This document shows positions 1 to 11,510 of a stretch of 64,000 nt of DNA, piece by piece; the stretch's first letter is position 1, and the number at the start of each line of letters is the position of its first letter. This DNA is from Trifolium pratense. Taxonomy: Eukaryota > Streptophyta > Magnoliopsida > Fabales > Fabaceae. Under the pieces are notes generated by a model. The model saw only the letters and a program-made list of their open reading frames with translations. It had not been told where the DNA came from and searched no databases. The position numbers and the translations under genes were made by a program. The stretch spans positions 4,238,563-4,302,562 of the forward strand of contig NC_060063.1 of NCBI RefSeq assembly GCF_020283565.1, in the 5' to 3' direction.

Positions 1-130
1 TATAACTATCTGAAACCATTTAACCAGCATAATGGTTTCCAGAATTTTTGAAACCATAAAAACACACATAAAACCATTTTACAATACAAATGGTTTTAGT
101 GTATAACTATCTGAAACCATTTAACTGGTT
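1..130. repeat. Direct/inverted GAAACCATT repeat block
   Basis: The string TATAACTATCTGAAACCATT occurs at position 1 and again near 102. Between them are inverted AACCATT/AATGGTT words. It looks like the edge of a repeat array or a foldback element cut by the window boundary. Family unknown. Confidence 0.5.
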
Positions 131-302
131 TTAAATAATGATTATAATTGTACCAAAAAAAAACAATTATGATTCTAGTTATAGGTTGTACTTCAAAACC
201 ATCTTATGCACTTAATGGTTTTGGAGTGTATATTTTTGAAATCATTCCCACAGCAAAATGGTTTAGGCTTGAAATATGGGGGGTTAAAAAAAAATTGGGC
301 GC

Positions 303-462
303 ACAAGTCATCTGGGGGTGTGTGAAAAATTTTGGGGGGTGCGCTAGAAATTTGGGGGGTGCGCGAGAAATTGGGGGGTGCATGAGAAATTTGAGGGGTG
401 CACGAGAAATTTGGGGGTGCGCGAGTAATTTGGGGGGTATGTGAGAAATTTGGGGAGTGTGA
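303..462 (+). repeat. About 20-bp G-rich minisatellite
   Basis: About seven imperfect copies of a 19-21 bp unit of the form GGGGGGTGCGCGAGAAATTT stand head to tail. Copies differ at the GCGC/GCAC/GTGT positions. A short open frame across it reads as a low-complexity Gly/Arg/Asn string and is an artefact of the repeat. Confidence 0.85.
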
Positions 463-1244
463 GATTAGGTGTGAGTGTGTGAGTTGAGATTGGCTAGGAT
501 TATTACATGTGGATGCTCAATCTAATGGATGTTATTGACTTATGTACCATGCATAAAGATTACACTTATGTATAATAACTTCTCCCCTTGTCACCTATAT
601 ACCTATGATCATTAAGTCATGAGGACGTTCTACATACCTACTTACTTTAAGATTTAGCTTAAAATCATCATTGACTAAGCATTTTCAGAAATAACCCTAA
701 AAATAACATATTATATTATAATTTCTTAAAGTCAATAAGTTAATTCCACGGTTAAATCGACATATTTTGAGACCTAAAAGTAACTCTAAACAAATAAATG
801 TAAGTGTGAGGCCTCCTTTAATCACAATCACTTTAGTGAGGCCCAACCTAACATAAGGGCCTAATGGATAATTTGGATTTTATTTTTTTGTTTGGATATT
901 AATGGATAATAAAAATATAATTTGAGATGTGTAAAAATTGAAGATGAAAATATATATAAATTCATCAAAGCCAAATCTCACACAAACACGTCATGAAATA
1001 TTTAGAATAAACTATTTTAGCACTCTAACTATAATAACTCACCTAATAATATATACTTTTTTTTTTGGTATACAAAGGGGCACCTAATATATACTTTTTT
1101 TTTTTTTGAATTATAATATATACTTTATTAATTACAGTAGTAATTAAGGCATTATTGACTAAAGGAAAACAAAATAAATAGAGACACACTTTTGTACCAA
1201 AAAAGAAAATAGAGGTACACCGTTTGACCTGACTTTTTCTCCTC
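463..1244. other. Intergenic, no gene seen
   Basis: AT-rich sequence with poly-T and poly-A runs (about 1050-1110). No coding frame, RNA gene or clear element boundary was found. Confidence 0.5.
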
Positions 1245-1425
1245 TTATTTAGAACTTATACAAACAACTTATGCAATTTTTATATATTATTATAAGTTTG
1301 TCAAGGTAGTTTATGATAAAATAGCTTATAAAATTACAATTTTCACCAGTGTGAACTTATAAAATAACATAAAACTTAATTTATATTGCATAAGTTATTT
1401 GCATAAGCTAAAAAAAAGCTAGTCC
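1245..1425 (-). mobile_element. Degenerate Tourist-like MITE (same family as 22289-22499)
   Basis: Both ends carry the inverted phrase AACTTATGCAA / TTGCATAAG, and the middle (TTTATGATAAAATAGCTTATAA, CACCAGTGTGAACTTAT) matches the element at 22289-22499 in opposite orientation. The outer GGGCC termini and the TTA duplication are no longer recognisable, so this is an old copy. Confidence 0.65.
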
Positions 1426-2114
1426 ATATGTTACTACTTTTTATTATAAAAATATGTTTGAAAATAATGCAACTAATGTACACATGATTGCGGTAAACAC
1501 TCTTTTTTTCAACACGCTCTATAAAATAGTTTCTAATTGTTGAAATTAATGCGGGTCTCTCTCACTTTAAAAAAAAAAAACTCACATAAAATGGTGAAAC
1601 TTATGTGTATTTCTTTCATATTTCATCCAATTAGATAGTAAGTGTTAGAAAGAGTGTTTAAACGATTTATTAAAAAAAATTGTTTAAATGAATGTCTTAC
1701 TAGCACTTCTCTTTTTTCTTTGTATTATAGCCATCTAATTCTCAGAGGAGGTCCGGTAATTCAGAGTTCGACCACGAGATAAATAAAGTTTAGAAGATAA
1801 ATATGGAATAAATTTATTGAAATTGTGATGTATTCAATTTTTTAAGCATTAAATTTTTTGTATCATTAAATGCTATATTTCTATTTTTAGGTAGTTTAAC
1901 ATGTATTCTTAAGGCACAAGTTAACATGACCCAAAGATTATTTCCACTAGAATCGAATTCGAGTTTACCCGAACAATTAGTAGATCTTTAACCAGTTATT
2001 ATTATTACAACGATAATAATAAATTAAAATTCGTCAAAAAAATAATAAATTAAAAGCTTAAATGAACATGAAAACATATAAATAAATTAAATGAGTAAGA
2101 GTAAAAGCATATAC
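1426..2114. other. Non-coding; SINE 3' fragment; probable intron of the chlorophyllase-like gene
   Basis: If the minus-strand exon ending at 2115 is spliced, this stretch is the start of its intron. The words AATTCAGAGTTCGACCACGAG (1759-1779) match the 3' half of the SINE family at 26270-26400 in reverse orientation. No second chlorophyllase exon can be found between 1 and 2114. Confidence 0.45.
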
Positions 2115-2363
2115 CAATTGAGGAGCCACAACTATGAATCCATGTGAAGTTATGTGGCCTAAGAGCTTAGAGTAGTAGCTATTACAAATGGCAAAACCAT
2201 GGCAGAACAATATGACAGGGTATGTTCCTTCAACGGTTGGTGTAAAGACCAACAATGGTTTTGGAGATGTGTCAACATTGAATTGTTTCCATTTAATATT
2301 TCCAATCTGGAAAACATTTGTGCCTATGGTTGTGGATAAAACATTTGGAGATGCCATTTTCAC
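2115..2363 (-). CDS. Chlorophyllase-like protein, first exon only
   Basis: The minus-strand frame starts MKMASPNVL and encodes 83 residues ending VVAPQL. This N-terminal part is typical of plant chlorophyllases (chlorophyll phytol-ester hydrolases, alpha/beta-hydrolase fold): a YPVILFCHGF strand and oxyanion-type turn, then SHGFIVVAPQL. The exon ends in phase 0 at a GTATAT donor (2114-2109), where family members continue with a Tyr-Asn segment in exon 2. The catalytic GHSRG-type elbow and the Asp and His lie in later exons that are not found between 1 and 2114. Exon 2 is therefore beyond the left edge behind an intron longer than 2 kb, or has been lost. The alternative start MASPNVL is two codons in. 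Whether the gene works cannot be decided here. Confidence 0.75.
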
Positions 2364-3560
2364 TTATCTTCACACCAAATTGATTAAATCCTTAATTTGA
2401 TTGTGAAGTGTACTTAAAGTCTAAGCAGTGTGGATAGTTTTTTTTTTTTAGCTATTCATAATTGATTGGATTCTTTTGTGGGTGAGATAAACGTGTGTAT
2501 ATGAACTGTTAGGGGCATCTATGAGTTTTATGAGGCTCTGTGCAAAATTTAAATGTGGCCCTTTAATAAAAAAAAATAATTTTTTTAAAAAAAAATTATC
2601 GATTTAAATGGTATATAATATAAAAAAAATCATTTTTATTCTTGTAAACATATAAATTATCAATATTAAACCAATTGCATTAAATCAAATAGAACAAGAA
2701 ATACAAAATAATTATCTTTGTATATAACGTCAAAAAGGAACATCCTAATCTAAGATTAAATTTTATGCAAAGATTAATGGACTAGAACTATATTTCCGAA
2801 TATAGATAACTAATCTATTGATACTCGTGATATTTTATGAACATTAATAATATATAACTATTATTTTAGGACCTAAAATTTAATCTATTAATATACATCT
2901 GATATTTTATGAGTATAAATAATATATAAGTAATATTATAGGACCTCAAAATTTTGAGTTGAGGCCCTCAAAATTTTGAGGCCCGATGCCGCCGCACTTC
3001 CCGCACATGTGTGCAGGCCGGCTCTCTGAACTGTAGTAACTCAATTCTTTCTCTTCTCTCTCTGTCAGCCGCCGACAGCAAATTTTTAGATTTCTTCTTT
3101 GTTGATTGTTCTTGGTTTAACGATTAGAGAGATGTGGTTTAGGATCAATTTTGGTCTGAAATTATTATTGTATTTTATTTATTTAAATAAGTGATTTCAC
3201 AAATTTTTTAGATTTTATTCGAGTTTTCTCTTTTGTGATTTCTCGTTTTAGTACGATGTTTGTCTCGTCTTGGTACGGTGTCTATTTTTGTTCAGATTTG
3301 CAGGTTTGTTTCGATCCAAATTCAGTGCAGGTTTAATAACTTTAGCATCTTCAATGTTATAGATCTGGATACATGATTATTCCGGACATTTGAAGTTTGT
3401 CATATCAATTGTAGGCTTTGTCATAGATATTATGTCGTTTTATGCTATTAACTTGGATGATGTGAGCATGTTTGCAGATTCATCCTTATTAGTTTTTAGC
3501 GAAATTGAATATGTAATGATTTCGATTGATGTATTCCCTATGAATATTGTTGTTTTTGAG
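2364..3560. other. Non-coding; upstream region of the chlorophyllase-like exon and unassigned repeat
   Basis: It holds minus-strand upstream sequence of the chlorophyllase-like exon. The words GAGGCTCTGTGC (about 2531) and GAGGCCCGATGCCG (about 2978) suggest a diverged inverted or direct repeat pair around an insertion. No coding frame of substance. The Copia homology begins abruptly near 3561. Confidence 0.4.
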
Positions 3561-4401
3561 TAAAAAAAACATTGATGATGTTGTTGACATGTGTGATGTA
3601 TGTCAATTTGGAAAACAAAGTAGATTATCATTTCCTGTTGCGTCATCCGGGAGAACATCTGAAAAGTTACAACTCATACACACTGATGTGTGTGGTTCGA
3701 TGCCAACGACATCTTTAAATGGCATCAAGTATTTTATGTTATTTATAGATGATTTTACAAGGATGAGCTGAGTATTTTTTTCTTAAGCATAAGTCAGATA
3801 TGTTTCCTGCATTTCAGAGTTTCAAACTTATGGTTGAAAAAGAGGTTGATTGTCAAATTAAAAAACTCAGATCTGATAATGGAACTGAGTATATAGCAGG
3901 GGAATTTAAAACCTTTTGTGAGCAAGCTGGAATTCAACATCAATTTACTGTTCCTTACACTCCTCAGCAAAATGGAGTGAGTGAAAGGAAGAACAGGACA
4001 ATCATGGAGATGGCCCGGTGTTTGCTCTTTGAGAAAGGTATTCCTAAAACTTCTTGGGTTGAGGCTGTAAACACCTCAGTTTACTTGTTGAATTTGTTGC
4101 CTACCAAAACCTTGAAGGGAAAAACACTCTTTGAAGCATGGTATGAAAGAAAGCAATCTGTTGAACATTTAAGAATATTTGGATGCATGTGCTATGTTCA
4201 CGTTCCAAGTGTGAAAAGAGATAAATTGGAAACCAAGTATGTGGTTGGTATCTTTTTGGGGTATAGCAGTAACTCCAAAGGGTATTGAATTTATAATTTG
4301 GAGACCAAGAAAATTCTTGTTAGCAAAGATGTGAAGTTTGATGAGTTGTCTAAATGGAATTGGGATAAAATTCGAGTAGAAGGCTCAAGTAAGGTATTGC
4401 C

Positions 4402-5614
4402 TGATGGATAATTTTCGCAAGTGAACGAATTACCACGTAGTAATAAAAATATCGATCCACAGGGATTGTGTGATTAAACTAGTCTAATAGTGTTCATAAA
4501 CATTATGCAAGAAATACACATAAATTGGGGGTATGTTGAGTGATGAATTGTTAGAAAACGTGCTTTGATATAATGGAAAAGCGAGGTAGAATCATCGGAA
4601 TCACCTAGTCTATAGCTAAACCACATGCAATCTACTAAACCATAGGAATCTACTCAAGTGTTCACAACTAGATCGACAAATTAGTGAATCGCAATCTCTT
4701 GTCAAAATCCACTCTATTCGTTGTCGATACTTCCCCGATCTCTCGGGCGGAAGCTACCTACAACGAATGATATGAAAGCGCGTCGATCGTTCGCTACACT
4801 CTATGCCTCAATCTCTCGACCGGAAACACTCGAGTGCTCAATGCAATTCAGTTCAGAAATTAAATCAATACTCTCGCACGTGACTTAACTCGAAATCATT
4901 ACAACACTAATGAAGGATCATAAAGCATTAAGAGACGAATTGCATTAAGTAAACACTATTAACAGAGTAAATTCTTACAATTAAGCAGATTACATGAGAT
5001 TCATCTACATCCTAAGCTATCCTAGATCCTACCTCCACAAGGGATTTAGCTCCTCATGTTGCTTCGTTCGCGTCCTCGCTTCAACATCATGGCTTGTGAA
5101 TCCATGCTCTTGATGTGCTTGGAGCTATCCTCTGGAGTCTTGAATCCCAATCTTGAAGTTTCCAAACCCAGAATGTAGATCAAAATTGCAGAATTTTTCC
5201 AACCTGAAACAGAATTATGCAGAAACCATATATACTGAACGCAACCACGCCGCGCGCCAGATCTATCACGCCGCGCGTGGTTGCAGATCCATCAACTACG
5301 CCGCGCATGATAACGGTATCACGCGGCGCGTGATCAAGTCAGAGAGCAATCCACTTCTTGAACAAGTCTTCACGCCGCGCGTGATCAGAGTGAAAAACTT
5401 GGCTCCCTGTGATCTCCATCACGCGGCGCGTGATGGGCTACGCCCCCAGCGTAGTGAAAATCATCCATTTCCTGCATTTTTTCCTGTTTTCTTGCAAAAC
5501 AAGTAATCAAGCTTATGATTAGATTTCTCTTATATTTATTGCTAAAAACCTACTAAAATGCATCTAATGTTGCTAAAATAGGCATGGATTAGAGAGTGTG
5601 ACGATCCGTCATCA
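4402..5614 (-). mobile_element. Solo LTR inserted in the Copia relic
   Basis: The 1213-bp element begins TGATGGAT and ends ATCCGTCATCA. It is flanked by a perfect 5-bp duplication TTGCC (4397-4401 and 5615-5619), and the Copia reading resumes on the far side. A TATA-like GTATATATGG on the minus strand (5226-5235) and the PBS-proximal style of the left end suggest minus orientation. There is no internal region, so it is best read as a solo LTR left by LTR-LTR recombination. A small non-autonomous element is the alternative. CTCTCG words recur between 4740 and 4880. Confidence 0.88.
5245..5460. repeat. GC-rich dyad array inside the solo LTR
   Basis: Six near-palindromic copies of a 12-16 bp motif of the type CACGCCGCGCGTG or CACGCGGCGCGTGA are spaced 15-60 bp apart in otherwise AT-rich DNA. 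They sit just upstream of a minus-strand TATA-like sequence. An open frame crosses this block (5153-5506) and reads as repeated His-Ala-Ala-Arg. It has no other coding character and is not called as a gene. Confidence 0.8.
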
Positions 5615-7271
5615 TTGCCTACTAGAGATAGTTTGGAAGATCAAAATTCAAACTATGATAGTGATGACGATTTTCCAATCCAAGGTACTAGAACCTTGGA
5701 TGATATTTATGCAACGTGCAATATAGCTATATTAGAGCCTACACGTTATGCTGAAGTTGCTAATGTTGAAGAATGGAAAGTTGCCATGCAGGAGGAGATG
5801 AAGATGATAGAGAAAAATCAAACATGGCAACTTGTAGACAAACCTGAAAATCAAAAAATTATTGGTGTTAAGTGGGTTTATAGAACCAAACTCAATCCTG
5901 ATGGTTCTATAAATAAACTTAAGGCCAGATTGGTGGTAAAAGGTTATTTTCAACAACATGGTGTTGATTTTTCAGATACTTTAACACCTGTTGCAAGACA
6001 TGATACAATTAGGTTGTGGTTGCTTTAGCAGCAAAATTGGGCTGGAAAATCTATCAGATGTTAAATCAGATTTTTTAAATGGCCTGCTTGATGAAGACAT
6101 TTATGTCAACCAACTTGAAGGTTTTAAGGTTGCATGAAGTGAAAATAAAGTTTACAAGCTTCACAAAGCCCTCTATGACTTAAAACAAGCACCAAGAGCA
6201 TGGTATAGCAGAATTGATGGCTATCTCCTGCAAAGTGGTTTTAAAAGAAGTGAAAATGAAGCTACTTTGTATGTTAAGTGGTCGAAGAAAGAAGTGGAGC
6301 TAATAGTGTCCATGTATGTTGATGATTTGTTGGTTATAGGGAATAAATCCAATTCTCTAAGTCAATTCAAGCAAGTTATGAAGAATGAATTTGAGATAAC
6401 ATATTTGAGTGAAACGAAATATTTTGTTGGAATGGAGATTTTTCAGTCAAGTGTTGGAATCTTTTTTTCACAAAAGAAATATGCTTTGGAGGTATTAAAG
6501 AAGTTTCATATGGATAAATGCAAGCTTGTTTCCACACCTTTGGTTGTGAATGAAAAATTATCAAAGGATGATGGTGATAATAATGCAGATGCTTCTATTT
6601 ATAGAAGTATAATTGGAAGTTTGTTGTATCTTTCAGCGACTAGACCAAATATAATGTTTGCTGCAAGTTTGCTTTACAAGTTCATGCATTCTCCAAGTCA
6701 AGTTCATCTTGGTGCAGCTAAGAGAGTTTTGAGGTATATAAAGGGTGCAATTGATTATGGTTTGCGTTTCTTGAAAAATGAAAGTGGAGACCTCCAAGGA
6801 TATACGGATAGTGACTGGGCTGGAAGTGTAGATGATGCGAAAAGTACCTCTGGTTATGTCTTCTCATTTGGCAGTGTTGTGTTCTCATGGAATTCAAAGA
6901 AGCAAGAAGTGGTTGCCCAATCATCAGCTGAAGCTGAGTATATTTTTGTTGCTGCATTAACAAATCAAACTATTTGGCTAAGGAAGATTTTATCAGATGT
7001 GAGACAATTTCAAAGCAAAGCTACTGTCATATGGGTGGATAGCAAATCTATTATTGCCATAGCAAAGAATCCAATCCAACATGGAAGAACCGAACACATC
7101 AAGGTTAAATATCATGCTATTAGAGAAGCTGAAAAGTCAAAAGAAATCAGTTTGGAGCATTGCAATTCAGAAAATCAGATTGTAGATATAATGACTAAAG
7201 CTCTTTCCAAAGGAAAGTTTGAAGAGTTGAGGTCAATGCTTAGAGTATTCAAGAAATATATCAAGGAGGAG

Positions 7272-7616
7272 TGTTAGAAATTGATATTTTTCTTAAGCTC
7301 ATCCATTGTGATCCAAGCCTATCCATTGTAGGATCCATCCATAACATTTGGCATGTGATACAATTGGCTTGTTGCATGTATCACACTTGTATTGTTGCAT
7401 GTAGTTTCTTTTACCACTTGTATGGTTGAATGTAGTTCTTTTACCACTTGTCATGTTACATGTATTTCTTAACACTTGTCTTCATGCATGTAAACTATGT
7501 AGTTGATCCTTCTCCTATAAATAGGAGTTCACAATGTACTTTGAATCATTCAAGTAGTAGTAACATAACCTTTTCCTCAAACACTTTATTGTCTTTCTAG
7601 TTTTCTAGTTCCTCTA
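7272..7616 (+). mobile_element. 3' LTR of the Copia element
   Basis: It begins TGTTAGAAATTG directly after the polypurine tract and overlaps the last two codons of the pol frame. It contains a TATA box (CCTATAAATAGGAG, about 7514-7527), as expected of an LTR promoter. The end is placed at CTCTAAC near 7616, which pairs with the TGTTAGA start with one changed terminal base. That end is uncertain by tens of bases. Confidence 0.65.
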
Positions 7617-9134
7617 ACCTTCTTCTCCACCACTTTACAATAACCTTTGTTTTTTCTTACAATGTCTCATTTCCTTTTTTGTTATCATTTTGATTATTAG
7701 TTTATTACTACTCATTTTCATTTTTGTTAATGTATGTCTCAAACATGTTTTCAACCTAACTCACGATTCTTTTGTGGTTTGAAGGAAGCAGCTGCAACAA
7801 CAAATAGATAGATTTTTCATCTTCTGACACTCATACTGGATTCTTCAACTTGGTAGGTTAATTAATGCTTTAATTAACTAATCACCGAGTCTTAGTAATT
7901 AAATTCAAACATACATCTTCTTCACATGTGAGGTTTCTTTTCCATGTTTTCTAGATGAAAGAATATTCTATAACACTTAAGACACGTGGAGGAGGAAGCC
8001 GATCTACAACAAGCTCTTAAGCTTCAAAGGAAGAGGTTTTGGGTTTACAACTTCTTGACATTAATTCCTTCTTCCCTACTCAATCTTCTAACATGTTCAA
8101 TCAAAGTCTTGGCCTTACATTTTAGGTGTCATTAAATGTAATTTGAAAGCAACTATTATTGAACTAAATTGATTGAGATTAATCAAACGGTTGAGTAATA
8201 AAAGAGGAAAAAAGAGGGCAAATCAGAGGAGAGAGAAACTTGGTTATCTTCTTCAATTTTCCTAGTCCCAAGCTTATTTTTTGTTGGGTAAATTTTCAAT
8301 CCTGCTATTTTTTTGCTCCTTAGCTCACAAATAACATATCTATATGGGTTGTGTGAATGATGTTTAGCCGTGAACAAGCACCGAAGTGGTGCTCCCTCGA
8401 TTTTGTAAAACATTTTTATATTTATTTATTTATTATTTTTCACAATTTGTTCACTTAATGTCAGATTAATCAAACGGCTAAAAACAAGACAGGAGAGGCA
8501 ACATGAGACAACAAACAGGAGAGGATCCGGATCCCTATTTTGATTTCATAGAATGGTTCAAGTTCTACTTCAGCGTTCAGTTTCCGCTTTTCAATGGTGC
8601 ATATGAAAATAGTGAAGGCAATGTAATTGGCAAGGAAAGCTCAAGTCGTGATGAAGAATATGATATGCAATAAGGATATAGAACTTGTTCTCATTTTGAT
8701 TAAGTAAACATCTAAAAGGGTACCATAAAAAGGGTACATAACTTATTCTCATTTTGAAAGCTTGATGCAGAAAAATCTAACAAGAGTCACATGATTGAGC
8801 TTTTGAAATCACTTGGAGCCTGGAGGCTTGTCTTATGTAAGGTTTTCTTATCGCTCGTTTCTAATGGGCATGACATTTCAAGTTCTGCGCGTATTGGAAA
8901 GGAAGCATGGTACATGTATGTGTGTAAAGTTTACTTTTATACCTTTTTAGGACTGTTTAAGTGGTTTATTATAGTCATTGTTGTTAAAACTGATAGAAAG
9001 CTACTGTGTAAGATTTTATTAAAGTTGGTGTTACTATTTAATATTTATTGTATTTAACAGGTTATGAGTTTCTATTTCATTGTTTCTTGTTAGAAGTGAT
9101 TTTTTTTAACACCGGAGTATGTCTTTTTATTTAG
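7617..9134. other. Non-coding or unassigned; 15-bp direct repeats
   Basis: AGATTAATCAAACGG occurs at about 8177 and again at about 8463, flanking roughly 270 bp. An open stretch at 8521-8672 and another at 8788-8900 might be decayed exons of the protease gene downstream or of another gene, but neither matches a family I can name. Confidence 0.35.
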
Positions 9135-9680
9135 GGACTTCTGATACAATTCAGTATGGTACTGGATCAGTTTCTGGTTTCTTTAGCTATGATAATATAA
9201 AAGTTGGTGATATAGTTGTGAAAGACCGGGTAATGTTGATTTTCATTCCATATTTGGTTTCCTTCACACGGATAATATTTTGATCAATCCATTGATATGA
9301 GAATTGGTTTTATTCCTTTCAGGAATTTATCGACGCTACTAGTGAACCTGAAACTACATTTGTGTTGGCTACGTTTGATGGTTTACTTGGATTTGGATTT
9401 CAAGAGATATCAGTTGGAAATATTGTCCAAATATGGTTGATGTGCACATTTAAGCATACATTTATAATTTTGTTATTATTTTTTTATCTCCATGTTATCA
9501 GGATGTAGTTTCTTGCCACAGGTACAATATTGTCGAACAAGGTCTTGTTAAGGATCTTGTATTTTCATTTTGGCTCAATCGAGATCCGAAAACGGACGAA
9601 GGTGGCGAGCTTGTTTTCGATGGTTTACATGTCGGTTACAAGGAAAGGATATTGGCAGGTTGGCAGGCTGTCAATGATTT
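9135..9680 (+). pseudogene. Phytepsin-type aspartic protease relic
   Basis: Three exon-like pieces keep plant aspartic protease (pepsin A1 family) sequence. 9135-9229, between an AG acceptor and a GTAATG donor, reads [13 protein letters not shown] and ends VVKDR (the flap region). From 9323, after TTTCAG, comes [16 protein letters not shown] with [15 protein letters not shown]. From 9522, after CCACAG, comes [19 protein letters not shown] followed by GGELVFDG. After that the frame shifts by one base, a stretch equivalent to about 14 residues is missing, and TRKGYWQ resumes in another frame (about 9630-9655). The first catalytic DTGSS exon, the second catalytic Asp and the saposin-like insert are not seen. 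Splice sites partly survive, so this is a decayed genomic copy, not a processed one. Confidence 0.82.
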
Positions 9681-10287
9681 TCTTAAGAAGTGTGTAATCT
9701 TAATAAACACTTTATATGAGACAGAGCTGAAACTTTCATGTCTTTTCTATCTTGTTTTATGCTTGAAGTTGTTTCAGTTAAGACACACAAAAAATGACAC
9801 AGCTAGAGAGCCGCTCACAATTTACATTAAAAAACTTTTGAATCAGGACCTTAAGGTTATTGCTCTCTTACCTTGTATCTTCTACCATTTTGTTACAAAT
9901 AAAAATGGATGAAAACAACTGAAAATAGTATAAAGTTTCTGATTGTCACTAGCAATTTTCATATGTTGTTTGATGATTTGTAGGCTGCAAAGTTGAGATC
10001 GCCAACCTTGTTTGACAGTGTGGATTCAACCACAAAAGATTGGATTGTTGAACAAATGATTACAGTAAATAATTTAATTATGGCTAGTTTGGTTTTATTT
10101 TATCTTGTTATTACTTATTGGTTATTCTACATTTCCTGGAGACATGTATCACATTCTTTAATATAATAAAATAATGGTTATTGTTGTGTTGCTGGTATTT
10201 GTTTATTTATTACTTCTATATTATTATGTGTTGCAACAATACTACATTTATTATTTTTGTGTTAATTTTAGCTACAACCACCTAATG
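9681..10287. other. Unassigned; possible exon relic at 9984-10063
   Basis: An exon-like stretch follows TTTGTAG at 9983 and reads AAKLRSPTLFDSVDSTTKDW in one frame. I do not recognise it. The rest is AT-rich and shows no gene. The LTR element that starts at 10288 lies just downstream. Confidence 0.3.
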
Positions 10288-10864
10288 TGTAACACCCTCA
10301 ATTTTTCAATGATTTTATTTATAAAATAATTAATTATTTTATTCCAAAAAGAGTGTTACTCAATTTAACTCGACTAATTACTCACTATTTTGAAAATAAT
10401 TGCAGCAGGTTTAAAAATTAATACACAACAAGTATAAATTAATACACAACAAGTATTCAAATCGTCTGAATATACAGTATCGAATAAAATTAACATAGTC
10501 TGAAAATTCTTAATGAAAGTAACAAATGAATGAACTAGAGTCTCTCAATAGCATAGCAAAGCGACTCCAAAATAAAAATGAATACAGTCCTATAGCCAAC
10601 TCTGACACTCAAGCAACTCGAACTATTCGCCTACCTGGAAATCTACGTTCGCACACCGTAGGGCCAAACCAGAAAAAGGAAGCAACAAGGGGTCAGTAAC
10701 ATAATCACAAAGAATGTTTGAACTTAAAATAGCACAAGAAAATATGTCCAAACATAAATCGTCTTCGGAAGCTCAAACACACCAACCAACAAAATTATTT
10801 AGAAAAAAACAACAACTCAACAATGCTAGATGCACGCGGTACCAAGATTAACATCAATACCAGT

Positions 10865-10998
10865 TTTACATCATGTAGGATCAACATCATCAACATTTTT
10901 ACATCATATAGGATCGACATCATAAACAGATTTATATCATGTAGGATCAATATAATCAAGAATTTTAGATCATGTAGGATCGACATCAATGGTTCGGC
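10865..10998 (+). repeat. 33-bp tandem repeat inside the LTR
   Basis: Four imperfect copies of a unit built on ATCATGTAGGATCAACATCA and ending ...ATTTTA. The repeat gives short open frames on both strands that read as Ser-Cys-Arg-Ile-Asn-Ile periods. They are not genes. Confidence 0.85.
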
Positions 10999-11482
10999 AT
11001 CATTAGAAACAATATAACTCAACATCATTAACAATAACTATATCAACATCATTAATAACGGCTTAAACTCACATCAATAATTAATTCAATCGACAACTTA
11101 AACAATCCCAATCAACAACTTATTTTGACATCAATAGCAACGATTTAAAGCAACATCAACACACAACAATTATTAACAACTTTGATTACAACGACAATTA
11201 AGATTTCATAAACTCAATAAGTTACTCACACCTCACAGAAAAATCACAGAATTGTTTTTAAATTGATTACGACTCTTGAAACATCATAAAAACTCAACTT
11301 GTGATTTATTAGACTCAAAATTATATTTTCCAAAAGTTAGTTATCAACATCTTCACTAAACCTCAACAACACATAAGAGATTTATTGGCGGCAATATAAC
11401 ACGAATTTTAATCATGAAACATAACACAAATTCAACCAACACAGTAGAGCAAAATGATTCAAAATTTGAACAAGCATAAGCA

Positions 11483-11510
11483 GAACAACAACAACAACAA
11501 CAACAACAAA
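11483..11510 (+). repeat. (AAC)n microsatellite
   Basis: An uninterrupted run of about nine AAC/CAA triplets within the LTR element. Confidence 0.9.

Larger units (their letters stand above)
3561..7277 (+). pseudogene. Copia pol relic (integrase, RT, RNase H)
   Basis: Readable pieces in order are: a pre-integrase zinc-binding remnant (CDVCQFGKQ, 3589 on); integrase core with [15 protein letters not shown] and QNGVSERKNRT carrying the D, D and E residues (3670-4290); RT fingers/palm beginning EEWKVAMQEEM (5771) and KWVYRTKLNPDG (5871); the catalytic YVDDLL (about 6315); and RNase H with TDSDWAGSVDD and SSAEAEY (6805-6945). Breaks include a stop after DDFTRMS (about 3769), a stop at 4286-4288, the 1.2-kb LTR insertion, a frameshift near 6020 and a stop near 6136. 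The last 336 codons (6267-7277) are uninterrupted. No functional polyprotein can be made. Confidence 0.92.
3561..7616 (+). mobile_element. 5'-truncated Ty1/Copia retrotransposon with 3' LTR
   Basis: Pol-derived domains run in Copia order: GAG-pre-integrase, integrase, reverse transcriptase, RNase H. They are followed by a polypurine tract (TCAAGGAGGAG, 7261-7271) and an LTR starting TGTTAGAAATTG. The 5' LTR, gag and protease are missing. The element is interrupted by the LTR at 4402-5614. It is dead, and it predates that insertion. Confidence 0.9.

Noticed and set aside
148..444. 98-aa open frame over the minisatellite
   Set aside because: Its C-terminal half simply translates the 20-bp repeat (Gly/Arg/Asn periods); no family features and no gene context.
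5245..5460. Regularly spaced palindromes that could suggest a CRISPR-like array
   Set aside because: Spacers are irregular and the DNA is a plant LTR with a clear TSD; no cas genes; eukaryotic context.
5153..5506. 117-aa open frame in the solo LTR
   Set aside because: It is produced by the GC-rich dyads (His-Ala-Ala-Arg repeats) inside a non-coding LTR.
10795..11034. Paired open frames on both strands
   Set aside because: Both are readings of the same 33-bp tandem repeat inside an LTR.
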